Assembly: GCA_004431415.1 (NCBI GenBank)
Contig: QPMI01000336.1
Location: forward strand, 1 to 51,721
Reading direction: 5' to 3'
DNA: 51,721 nt
Source of the DNA: Cyanophora paradoxa
Lineage: Eukaryota > Glaucocystophyceae > Cyanophorales > Cyanophoraceae
Positions 34,346-45,800 of this stretch are shown one piece after another. Position 1 is the first letter of the stretch. Each line of letters opens with the position of its first letter. The position numbers and the translations under genes were made by a program. The notes under the pieces were generated by a model. It made no database searches and had not been told where the DNA came from. It saw only the letters and a list, made by a program, of their open reading frames with translations.

Positions 34346-34745
34346 TATGCACGCGCGAGTGCAGATCGATATCCTCCGATCCTCCAACGACGAAGCCACA
34401 ACTTCTTCCTTCAGCCGGGCGCCTTCCTTCAGCCACGGTGGCCCAGTGGCGGCCTTGGCGATCGCACACCGGACTCGAGCCGAGTCCGCCGACTCCGAGC
34501 AATTCGACCCGGTACCGTACTACTGTAACCGTACTACCGTAGTACGGAGTCGACGTCGAGTCGAGCAATACTATGATGCTTACGACCAGTGGACTCGATA
34601 CGCACCCCTACCGTGTAATACTTATTTACTGCGCCACAAATTACTGCGTTCCAAATTTTCTGCGCCGGTAGGCGCTTTACTGCGCTACCAAATTACTGCG
34701 TTCCATCGGCCTCGAAAATGCATTATTTGTTAGCAAAGGGGGTAA

Positions 34746-34783
34746 TACTGCGCTACCAAATTACTGCGTTTGGTAGCGCAGTA
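34746..34783. repeat. Perfect 15-bp inverted repeat, 8-nt loop
   Basis: TACTGCGCTACCAAA (34,746-34,760) pairs with TTTGGTAGCGCAGTA (34,769-34,783). The loop TTACTGCG also recurs several times between 34,628 and 34,770 in the context CAAATTACTGCGTTC. This cluster lies about 400 bp upstream of the start codon of the giant gene, so it could be regulatory or a transposon remnant. Confidence 0.85.
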
Positions 34784-36891
34784 GTTATGTCAGCGCGGTA
34801 ATTAAGTATTACACGGTAGGATAGTTCTGAGGCCCGAGGATCATCGGATAGTTCTGAGTCAGGCCCTGAGGGGTCCCCCTAGCCTAAGTTTCTAGTAGGG
34901 CCCCGAGGCCCCCTACTAGGTGCCAGTACCGGCCCTCCCTTACTGTAGTCTAGATCTACATCTGTAGAGCTAGAAATATTTAGTATGCTGCACATTTATA
35001 GTACTCAAAGTTTTATGGCAATCGATGTCTAATAAACATTTCCCGCCTGCCGAAGCTGAGAATTCTTTATAATTAGGGGTATCGTAGCTCCGTCGACGTT
35101 TCTACCATTAATATTCCCTACGAACTTTCGGAAGGCTGACCTACTAAAACTGCACCAGCTGCTAATTATAAAAACTACCGTAGTACTAGTCAAGTAAGTG
35201 GCAGTACTAGTACTACGTTGTGCCGTATTAGTATTTTCCTGTGGTGCCGCCGTGCCACAGTGGCGGCGAGTCGCCGGCGACGGGCCGCCGACGCGTACGG
35301 CCCGCCGTACGCGTACGGTTCACTGAGTCACTAGTACCGTGGCCTGTGGTGAATAGGTTCATTACGGTTCTGGTTAACGTTCAACTTCTGGAGCGGTGTC
35401 CACTGTCCAATCGATATCCAGTATGATTCCACATCACTGCGCATGCATATGCGGGCCCATTTGCATTGCGGGGCCTTTCAAGTTTGCGGGCCCAGCTGCA
35501 GCCTGCTGGCGCCGGGCCGCCGGCACTGCGGCCCGGCACGGGCCGGCAGGCGGCCGCGCGGCCACCGCCGGGCCGGCGCCGGCGGCCACCGCCGGCCAGG
35601 CCCTGAGTCGGTCGCGACTCGCCGACTCGCGAATCGCGATTAATATTCGCGAATCGCGATCGATATATATATATCGCGAGTCACGACTCGCGAATCGCGA
35701 TCATCGGATCGGCCGCGGCCGCGGCCGCCGGGCGGCGCCGGCGCGGCGGCGCGCGCGAGCCGCGCCGCGGCGCGGGACCGTGACGCTACGTCACCGGGAC
35801 GTCGACAACACCATTTTTTTCGAAGTTCGTTCAGGAGGCTGGCAGGAGCCCTAGGCCTTGCTTCAAATCCCGAGCCCTCGAAATTTCTGATTGGCCGGCG
35901 CTGGTCTCGCGGAAAATGTATACTATGATAAGGATCGAAATATACGGAAATATCATAGTATATTAATTGTTTTAAAATCTGCGATCCTGGCTGGCACAGT
36001 GGCACTGAGTCTGCAGCTGGCACTGGTGCCACTGGCTAGCACTGGTTGCACTCAGTGACTGCACTGCGCGGCAGCTGGCGTCAGCCTGGCGACTCAGTGG
36101 CGAGTAGCCTAGTAGGCTAGTAGTAGCCTAGTAGTAGGGTTCAACGCGTACGGTAGTCACTTACCGTACTACTACGGTAGTACGCCGTAAGTCCGATCGC
36201 GAGTCCCTCAAAAGTTAAGAGTCAAAACCCGCTGTAGCCTGTAAGTGTAACTGTGTAAGTAACTTAGTACTATAAGTCGCAAGTCCGCCGTAAGTCCCGA
36301 GTCCGCGGCTGTCCGCCGGCCGCGGAAGTCGGCCAGAAATTAACTAGTAAAGCACAGAAAACCGTTGAGCACTTCTCAATCTAGATCTGCGAGTTTAACG
36401 CCGAGTTAGATTGTCTTCAAGCTTTAATTTTTCTGTGTGTTTGGGAAGAAATGGGGCTTGTTTAAGCAGTAAAAGTGCCATCCCAGGTAGACATCATGAC
36501 TCAGTGACCACCGGCCGCGGAGTCCCGTTCAGGCGTCTTCTCACCCCAAGGCTTCAAGGCTTTTTGCCGCTCGAGCTCGCAGGGGGTATCCCTAGGGGGA
36601 CTTACGACTTACTAAAAGTTATATTACGTCCGTAATTATAAGTCCCATCTCCGAGGCTCGGGGCACGTAAGTCGTACTACTACGGTACCGGTAACTCGGA
36701 CTTCACTTACGGACTTACGAACTTCGGAAGTCCGACGTCGACGTCGGACGGTCTCACTGTCTCACAGACTCACAGTCTCAGAGTCTAGATCATCGGATCT
36801 GTAAGTCGTAAGTGGCAATTGCAAATTTGCAACCCTACTAGGGCTAAGTACCGTAGTAGTACTCAGTTACTATATATAGCAGTATTATAGC

Positions 36892-37291
36892 TAGGGGCGC
36901 TGTTCGAACAAAATCGCCGCGTTCAGTGTTTGTTCGTTCAGAAGCCCCCGTGTTCATTGTTCAGTGAACGCTGTTCGAACAGCGAGCTCCTCGCTTCCCC
37001 CCCTATCCCGCCCCCGAGTCTGGGCCCGAGAGCTTCTCGCGCTTCGCGCGACATAAGGAAAAAGTCATAGAAGTTGCTGAAACTCATTAATCAGAGGGCG
37101 AATTACCTGTTTCTGACGGTTTCCGTGCCGAAACTTGCCCGAAAGTGGCCCGAAACCGGGGCCCGGGGACCCCCCTGCCGATGAAGTCGGTGTTCATGAA
37201 CAGCAGTTTCTTTGTTCACGTTCGTTCAGTTCAGTAAAATGGCTGTTCGTTCACGTTCATTCGAACAGTGTTCGTTCAAAGAGCGCCCCTA
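36892..37291. mobile_element. hAT-like MITE, non-autonomous
   Basis: A 400-bp element has terminal inverted repeats: left TAGGGGCGCTGTTCGAAC, right end read inward TAGGGGCGCTCTTTGAAC, 16 of 18 bases matching. It is flanked by an exact 8-bp duplication ATTATAGC (36,884-36,891 and 37,292-37,299). An 8-bp target duplication and ends starting TA-G-G-G are typical of the hAT superfamily. Inside, TGTTCGTTCA-type words cluster near both ends, like the subterminal transposase sites of hAT elements. There is no open frame long enough for a transposase. Confidence 0.8.
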
Positions 37292-39231
37292 ATTATAGCT
37301 AGGGCCGGGCTGCTAGGCTAGTTGCAACTTGCAAGCCTTGAAGTTACTAAGTTACTTTTTTAAACCGTTGAACCGTTGAACTTGCAACTTGCAAGCCTGC
37401 AACTAGCTATAGCCTATAGCCTATAGGCTATCATCAGTATAGCCTATAGGCTGCCAGGCTGCAAGTCACTGAGTCTGCCAACCGTTGAACCTCCCAGTGC
37501 TCCCACAGTCCCACTATAGCTAGTACCGGTACTGGCTCGAGCTCCCAGTGCCTCCCACAGCCTCCCAGCCTCGACCCGGCCGTCGGTCGGACCGACTCGG
37601 ACGGCCCTAGCCTCGAGTCCCTCCGACTCCCTCGACTCGACTCGGCGATCCGTGGCCGATCCGCCGGGCCGATGATCATCGGATCCGGATGATCATCGGA
37701 TCGCGAGTCCGTCCCAGACTCCCAGCTGCAGACTCAGTGCAGAGTCAGTGCAGAGTCACTGCAGACTCCCGGGTCCCAGCTGCCACTGCCTGCCAGGGCT
37801 GCAGCCTGGCAGGCTGCAGGCTGCAGGCTGCAGCCTGCAGGCTGCAGCTAGCTAGCGGCGTAGCGCTGGGCCGGCGCCCCGGCCGGGCCGCCGGCGGGGC
37901 CGCCCGGGCCGCGGGCCAGCCTGGCAGGCCGCGGGCGCCGGGCGCCGCCGGCTCCCGGCCCGGGCCCCGGAGTCCGCCGGGCCAGAGTCCGGAGTCCGAC
38001 GGTCCGGACTCCCGGAGTCCGTATACGTAGAGTACTCCGTACTCCGGAATCCGGCCCGGCCCGCCGCCCGGGCCGGCCGCCGGGCGGGCCCGGGGCCTGC
38101 GCGCCGCGGCGGCTGCGCCGCCGCGGCGCGCGCCCGCCGGCGGATCCGGATCCGCGCGATCCGCCGCGGGCCGGCGGTCAGCGCCGAGCGCGAGTCAGCC
38201 GCTGAGCGGCCGCAGCTAGCGCTGGCCATCGGCCGCCACGGCTCGCCAGTGGCACCACTCCGCAGTGAGTCCGCACCAGTGCCACGGTGGGCCCGTCACT
38301 GAGTCAGCGCCGACTCAGCGGCCGCGCCGCGGCGCCGGCGGCGGCCACTGGTCCGGTAATAACTTATAGTCACTGAAAAAAAAGAGTATTAACAGGATTA
38401 ATGTTCAAATTAAAAGAATCCATATGCATACTTCGATTAAATCCAAACATTTTTGTTTTTGGTGAATTACCGGCCACAGTCTCTAGACACCAGCACTGCG
38501 GGGGCTGCCCAGGGGGTAAATCCAAACATGAAAGTTCGGAGTTAGGAAATTTAACGGGCGCCGGCCGGAGTCGATCACAAACTTTGAAAGTTTGCAAGGT
38601 ACCTCTATATATTATAGTATATACCTGGGCGCCGGCCCGGCGGGCCCGCGCCGGCGGCCCGGGCGGCCCGGCCCGCGGCCGCACGCGCGCACTGCGGCAG
38701 ATCATCGGATTTCGAGCCTGAATTATCGGCGAATCGCCCGGCGCCGCCGCGCCGCGCCCCGCGGCCCGCCTGCAACTGCCGGCGCCCGAGTCTGAGTCAT
38801 TCATGCCGCTCCACCCGCTTTCTCGCCCGGCCGGGCCCACGTACCGCCCCGCCTGCTGCGCATGCTTCCGAAGTTCAGCTTCGTCTACTCCAGGTTCTCC
38901 CCGCCGCTGCTGCTGCGCACCTGACCCGGCCGCCCCCGCTGGGCCCGCCCCCGCATGCATGCGCACGCACGGCCGCTGTCACGGGCGAGCCGCTCCTAGC
39001 TCCCGTGTCCCCTCCCGCCGCCGCCCTCGCCTGCCCGTCAGCCCGGTGCGCATGCCGCCGCCCGCGGCCGCCTCGCCACCCCACCGGTACCCGCCATGCA
39101 TATGGCCAGCCTCGAGCTCGCCACCCCACCGGTACCGGTACCCGCCCGCCTCGAGCTCGCCACCCCACCCGCCCGCCTCGCGATCGATACCCCGCCCGCC
39201 TCGCCCGGCCGCCTTTCTCGCCTCCCTGCGC

Positions 39232-39285
39232 CCCCTCCCCCCTCCCCTCCCCCCCCCTCCCCCCCCCCTCCCCTCCCCGCCTGGT
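39232..39285. repeat. Polypyrimidine/polypurine tract
   Basis: An almost pure C/T tract on the plus strand, with C-runs of 4-10 separated by single T. The minus strand therefore has many G-runs able to form quadruplexes, and the tract could also adopt triplex DNA. It lies beyond the 3' end of the DLEC1-like gene. Confidence 0.8.
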
Positions 39286-39304
39286 ACCGACCCCCGCTTG
39301 GTCC

Positions 39305-39351
39305 GCGTCGCCACCCCACCCGTCCGCGGCGGACGGGTGGGGTGGCGACGC
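39305..39351. repeat. Perfect 23-bp inverted repeat, 1-nt spacer
   Basis: The arms 39,305-39,327 and 39,329-39,351 are exact reverse complements (core GCCACCCCACCCG / CGGGTGGGGTGGC). A direct repeat of TGCCAGGCTACCCGCCTTGC follows at about 39,352-39,410. CGCCACCCCACC words also recur at 39,070-39,170, so one arm probably arose from an inverted copy of a local minisatellite unit. Confidence 0.9.
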
Positions 39352-39895
39352 TGCCAGGCTACCCGCCTTGCCACCCCGCCTGCCAGGCTACCCGCCTTGC
39401 CACCCCTGCCGGCGCCTTGCCTCTCAGCCCCCTCCCTCCCCTCGCTCTCCCTCCCCCAAGTACCCTGCAATGAGTACAAGTACCCCGCCCCTTGCACCTC
39501 CGCGCGCGGCTCGCACTTGCCGCACCTGCGCAGGGCCGGGCGCGGTCTGCTAGTATTCGCCAGTATATTTATAGTCGAAATATAATATATAAACGCTGCA
39601 TCTGGCGGATAAACGTACGTTATTCGAGCCAGAGATCGAGCTCATGTTTGGTGAGGTGGGAGCCCCGGATCCCGAGTCCGGAGATCGAAATCGAGTGCTC
39701 AAGCAAGTTCGGAGCTTACTAAGTTACCACGTTGAGACTGTCCATCCACGATTCAAGCGTGGGAGCACAGGGGTCGGGCTACAGCTATCGATGTCCGACG
39801 GTCTGGCGGTGGATCCGGAGAGGCGAGAGGGATCTAGAGGGGCGGGGGGCGGAGGGGCCCCGGGGAGGGCGCGCGGGGCGGGGCTCAGCGGCGGG

Positions 39896-42800
39896 CTACT
39901 CGAGGGCGACGGCGAGGGGCTCGGTGAGCATCGCCTCCTCGTGGTGCGTGCCGGAGCCCTTGCAGAGGAGCGTGCACCCGCGCCCGCCCTCCACCGCCAC
40001 CCGGAAGAGCGAGCGGTAGTTCGCGTCCAGCGAGCCCCGGAAGCGCACGCCGAGGCGCAGCGTCTGCGGCTGGCCCTGGCCCCGCCCGGGCACCGTCCCC
40101 GCGCTCGCCGAGAACTCGAAGGCGCCCGGGTCGTCCCGCGTCGCCGTGCCCCCGCCCGCCGCCCCGTACCCGTGGAAGATCACCGCCGCCGAGCGCGCGT
40201 CGCCCCCGCCGCGCGCGTGGGCGGCGCGCTTGCGGGCGGAGGGCGGGCCGGAGTCGGGGCGGGGGCGTAGACGGCGGCGTCGGGGTTGGCGGGGTCGACG
40301 TGGACGAGGCGCCAGCGGGCGTCGACTTGCGTGGGGTTCGTGAGGAGCACCTCGAGGGGCCGCGCGTTGTCGACGTGGACGGGCCCGAAGCGGAGGACGT
40401 CGGGGGCGGCGCGGAGCTCGGGGCGGGGGAGGCGGCCGGCGAGGGGCAGGCGCTGGCGGGCGCCGTTGGCGAAGGCGAGGAGGAGGTCGCCCTCGAAGAG
40501 CGCGTCCTCCGCGTCCGCCACCCCGAACGCCCCCGCCGGCGGCGCGAACTGGCCCCGCGCGTTCAGGCCGGGAGGGGCGCTCGGAGGCGGCGGGGCGCAC
40601 GGCGATGGTGAGGTCGATGGTCTCGCGCGGCCCGATCGTGAACGCCCGCGGCGACTCCCCGCCCCGCGTCCCCTGCCCCGCAAATCAGGCAGGGGCAGGG
40701 GCGGGGGACAAGGAGGGGGCGGCGCACGGGGGAGGAGGCGCGGGCGAGGGAGGCGCCTGAGCCGGCGGCGCGGGGCGGGGCGGAGGGCGGGCCGGCGGCG
40801 AGGCGGAAGTGGTCGGGGAGGTGGAGGGTGAAGGAGAGGGCGGCGGCGGTCTCGTTGGTGAGGGGCAGCGTGCGCGTGGGGGCCGCGTGCGCCGGCGGCG
40901 GGCTGCTCGCCGGCCACACGAAGGCGAGGCGGTCCTTGCCGCCCGTCGCGAGCGCGGCGAGCACCGTCGTCGCCCGCAGGTCGAGCAGCACCGGCGGCAT
41001 CGCCGGCGGCTCGGGGGGCGGCACGAGGCTCGCCGCCTCGCCGGGGCCCGCGGGGAGGGGCCGCCAGCCCTTGGCGAGCGCCTGGTGGTACCCCGCCACC
41101 GCCTCCGTCTCGTCCCCGCCGGCAGCGGCCCATGCAGGCCGCCCCCGCCGCCCTCCCCCGCGGGGCCGGCCCCGGGGCCAGCCTCGGGGCCGGCGGCGCC
41201 CTCCCCCGCCTCGGCCTGGAGGCTGTGGTGGGAGTCGCCGGCGGCGGAGCTCCAGCGGGGCTTGCTGGCGGGGCGGAGCTCGGCGCGGCCGACGAGGTGG
41301 CGGAGGTGCGCGCCGCCCTCGCCCGACTCGAAGCGGACGGTGAAGGTCGCCGCCCCGCGCGCCGGCACCAGCGCCGCCCGCGGCTCCACCGCGAAGGGCT
41401 CCTTGGAGGCGACCTCGCGGTGGGGCCGGACGTGGAGGCGGAAGGGGCCCTCGGGCCCGGGCGCGTCGTCGAGGAGGAAGACGTCGATCTCGGGCGGGGC
41501 CTCCGCGCGGTGCTCGAAGCAGAGCCAGCGCAGCGCCATGTTGAAGGGGCCCTCGTTGAGCACCTTGAAGGTCTTCTCGACGGGCCCGCTCCCCGCCGGG
41601 AAGCTCCCGAAGGAGAGCGAGGGGGGCTCCCGCGCGGCGGCCTCCCCGCGGGGGAGGTGGACGCCGGTGGTGTGGGGGTGGACGGAGAGGGGCGAGCCGC
41701 GGACGGCGACGCGGACGGGGAGGAAGGCGGGGGCGAGGCCCTCGACTTCGCAGCGCAGGCGGTCCGCGTAGGCGCCGCACATGTCCGCGAAGCAAGTGAC
41801 CTCGACCTCGACGGCGGCGTGCGGCTCCAGGCGGCCCTCCGCGGGGATCACCTCGAAGGCGACGCCGCGGCCGCCCCGCAGGACCTCGCGCCGCACGGCC
41901 GCCTCGTTCCGGCCCTGGATGAGCTCGCGCCCCGTCTGGCTGTAGAAGCGGTCGGTGTACTCGTGCGCGTCGCTGAGGATGGGCCGCCTCCGCTGCGAGG
42001 TCGTCGCCCCCGAGGCCGCCGACTTGCGCCCCAGGCTGCCCCCCGTCTTCTGGCTCGTCATCGACGCCGCCATCGACGCCTGCGCGCCCCGAGCGTCGGC
42101 GGCGTCGGCGGCGGGGGCGGGGGCGGGGGCGGGGCGGTGGGCGGGGCGCACGCGGCCGGCGCTGTTGGGGCGCGTGGCGCCGGGGTGGCCGTGCGGGTGC
42201 GGGGCCGGCGGGTGCGGGGGCTTGGCGCTGGCGGCGGCGGCGTGGCGGGGGCGCCCCTCGTGCTCGTCCTCGTCCTCCTCGGGGTTGGCGCGGAGGAGGG
42301 CGGAGCGGGAGTTGAGGAGGGAGAGGCGCGAGGTCGTCGTCGCGTCCCCCGCGCTCTTGAAGCGCTCCATGAAGAGCCTGCCCGCCCCGCCCCGCCTCGG
42401 CCCGGGCGCCGCGGGACGGGGCGGGAAGGGAGGCTGCGCACTTGAAGCCGGCGGCGATGCCGCTCGTGTTGCGGATCTGCAGCCGGAGCGTGCGCTGCGC
42501 CGCGCCGCCTCAGCCGAGGCCAAGCGGGCGGGGGCGGTGGCGGGGGGCGGGGCCCCGGACCTTGCCGAAGACGGGCATCTCGTCGCCAAAGTCCAGCACC
42601 GGCACCCCGCCCTGCGCGCGCCCCGGCCCTCGGCCCCCGCCCCGCGCCCCGCCCGCGCCGGGCCGCGCGCCGCGCCGCGCACCCGTCGGAGGCGTCGCCG
42701 GGGGTCGGGGAGGCGCGGCTGCTCCCCGCGGGCTCGGGGCTCGGCGCGAAGGCCACCGCCGCCCGGGCCCCGCCTCCCCGCCCTCCTCAGCCCCGACCCC

Positions 42801-45800
42801 CTCGCCGGCCGCCGGCGCGTCGCCCGGCGCCGCCTCCGCTGCTGCTGCCGGCTCCGCGGCGGCCTCGGCGGGTCCCGGAGCGACCGCCGCCGCCTCCGCG
42901 GGGGTCGGGGTCGCCGGCGGCGGCGGCGTGGCGGGAACGGGCGCGGGCGGCGCGGGGGAGGGGCGTCGGGGGCGGGCGGGGCGGGCGAGGGGTCCCCGCG
43001 GCGGGGTGGGAGGGGCCGGGAGGGGGCGGCGGGCGGGCGGGGGCCGGGGCGGCGGCGGGGGCGGGCTCGGGTTCCGGGAGGCGCGGGAGGGTGGCGGGGT
43101 GACGCGGGGCTGGGGAGGGGCTCGTCGGCCATCCAGGGGGCAGGGGAGCGGCGGGGGCGGGCGGGCGAAGGCCTCGAGGGCCCGAGGAGCTCGTACTCGA
43201 CGGCCAGGCCGGCGACGTCGGCCGCGAGGGCGAACCCCAGCGGCGCCTGCGTCCCCGCCACGGCGAGGGCGCGCAGCAGCTCGAGGCGCCCCGCGCGCAG
43301 CGGGAAGAGCGTGTACTCAACCTCCACCTCCCCGTGCGGCGGCAGCAGGCCCCGGTCCGGCGCGAAGCTCACCCGCGCCGCTGCCGGCCCCCACCGTCGG
43401 CACGGGGGCGGGGGCGGGGGGCGGGGGCGGGGCGGGGCGGGGGCGCACGGGGCCCGTCGGGGTCGCCGGGGTCGGCGTCGGGGTCCGGGGCGTCGGCGGG
43501 GTCGGGCACCCACTCGAATACGGTGGCGAAGGGCGAGAGGTTCCGCACAGTCAGGCGCCCGCTCACGGGGACCCCGCGAAGACCCCCTCCAGCACCGCCC
43601 GCGGCGGCGTCACGCACGCCTGCGCCCCGTACCCCGCCCGCTCGGCACGGGCGCCGGGGCCGGGGCCGGGGCGGGGGCGGGGCGGGGCGGACCTTGGGGC
43701 GCGGGGGTCGGCGCTGACGGCGCAGTAGAGCGTGGGCCCCCCGCGCACGTAGATCTCGAAGACGGCGCGCAGCGGCTCGGCGCGGTGCGGCTGCACCGTC
43801 ACGCTGACCGTCGCGGAGCGGCCGGGGAGCAGCGAGCCGCCGACGGGGGCGATGAGGAAGGGCCAGTCGGGGTCCTCGCGCGTGTCGCACTCGGCGAGCA
43901 GCTGCCGCCGGCTCGACGCCCCGAAGGTCGTCGACCGCGCCGTCGCCGCCCCCGACTTCCCGCCCTTGGACGCCCCGAGGCCCGTCCCCTGGCCCCCGCC
44001 CCGGCTCGCCCCGAGGCTCGCCCCGAGGCTCGCCTGCAGGGCGCTGGACCCCTCGGCGGTGGCGCCGAAGCCGGCCGGCGGGGGCGCGCCGGGGCGGATG
44101 AGGCGCCACTCGCAGGGGGCCCCGGAGGGGTTGCGGAGGGTGAGGGCCCCGCGCGCCTCCGTGCCGACCTCGAGGACGCCGAAGTCGAGGGCCGGCTCGG
44201 CCAGCTCCAGCTCGGGCCCCGCCGCCCGCCCCTCCACCGGCACCGAGAGCACGGGGCCGTGCTCGATCGCCGCGTGCACGCGCCCCCGCAGCGGCCCCGG
44301 CCGCGTGGCGGCGAGGGTGAGGGCGACGGCGACGGAGGCGCCGGGGGGATGGAGCCGGCGCGCGGCTCGAAGGCGACGTCGAAGTCCTGGACGGGGTCCC
44401 ACGGCATGCGCCCCCGGCGCCCTCCGTCGCGGGGGCGGCGGCGGGGCCGGCGGCGTCGGCCGCCTCGGCGAGCATACGCCGCCGCGTCTTCGGGTCGGGC
44501 GGCTGCCAGCCGGGCGGCGGCGGCAGCCGCATCTCGAAGCGCGCCGCCGAGGGCCCCGGTTGGTGAGGGTCAGGGTGCGGGTGACGGGCCGGCCGACGGC
44601 GAGGGTGCCGGCGAGGGGCAGCAGCGGCGGCTCCACGCCGACGTCCGACCCCAGGGCGCTCCCTCGAGCCGCACCGCGATGGGCGGGATCTCGGGGGCGC
44701 CGCGGGGCGCCCCGAGCCCCGCCGCGGGCTGCGGGCGCCGCTGGCGGCGGAGGGGCGGCGGGAGGGGGCGGCGGCGGTGTCGGGGGGCTCGACGCGGAGG
44801 AGGCCGTGGGCGGCGTAGAAGCGGACGGCGGCGGGGCGGAAGGTGAGCGTGAACTCCGCGGCACCCTCCGCGGGGAGCTCCCCCGAGGCGGGGCTCACGG
44901 TGAAGCCCTCGACGGCCACCTCCGACAGGCCCTCGGAGCCGGCGGGGGCCTCCGGGGCGGGCCGGCCGGCGGTGGAGGCGAGGAGGGCGAGCTCGGGAGA
45001 GGCAGCCTCGCCCAGCGCCCACGCGAAGGGCAGCGGCAGCGGCGTGTCGTTCTGCACCACGATCTGCGCGCCCGCCCCGGGCCGCCTTAACAACGGCGGG
45101 GCGGGGCGGGGCAGCGCGGCGCAGCGCGGGGCGGGGCGGGGCGGGGCGGACGGTCTTGGAGAGGGAGTCGCCGGGCCCGAGGGCGCCGAAGCGGAGGACG
45201 CCGTGGGGCCCGCCAGCGTCCCCGCCGCCTCGGCCGGCACGGCCGCACCCGCCACCGAGAGCACCCGCACCGAGGGGGCGACCCCGCTGCCCGAGACGAC
45301 AAAGTCGCGCGTGGTGCCGTTCTCGTAGCGGAGGCGGAAGCGGCGGGAGGCGGGCCCCGGGGCGCGCGGGGCGTAGCGGAAGGCGACGGCGGCCTCGTCG
45401 CCGGTGGCGAGGCGGAAGGCGGGCGGGTCGACGCGGAAGGGGGCGGCGGCCTCGGGCGTCGCGGGCACGAACTCGCCGGCGCCGTCCTCGGCCTCGACGA
45501 GGAGCTCGAAGCCCGAGGGCCCGCCGGCGTTGCGCAGCTCGAGGGCCGCCTCGGAGGCCAGCCCGACGATCGCGTAGCCGCAGTCCAGCGCGTCGGGCAC
45601 GGCGGAGAGGCGCGGCGGGGGCCGGCGGCCGCGGAGGGGCACGGCGAGGCGGGCGAGCTCCGAGGCCACCCCGAAGGCGTCGTCCGCATCCTCCAGCGAC
45701 GCCGGCCGGAAGCGCACCGAGAGCAGCACGCTCATCCCCGGCGCCACCGTCCCGTCCCCGCCGGGGGCCGCCCCGGGCAGGCGCTTGATGGCGACGGAGA

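Larger units (their letters stand above)
34346..39895. other. Intergenic, palindrome-rich low-complexity DNA
   Basis: No gene is supported here. From about 34.8 to 38.4 kb the sequence is made of short self-complementary words (GATC, CCGG, TCGA, CGCG, CTGCAG, ACTCAGT) with abrupt switches between AT-rich and GC-rich patches. GATCATCGGAT recurs six times (34,839, 35,699, 36,788, 37,674, 37,691, 38,700). Hairpin-forming arms occur at 35,919-35,930 with 35,951-35,962, and CTGCAG-rich palindromes lie at about 37,800-37,855. Open frames around 38.8-39.6 kb are Pro/Ser-rich without recognisable domains. Confidence 0.6.

Noticed and set aside
38803-39585. 260-codon Pro-rich plus-strand frame
   Set aside because: It is composed of CGCCACCCCACC-type repeats and C-runs, runs through a palindrome, and lacks domain sequence.
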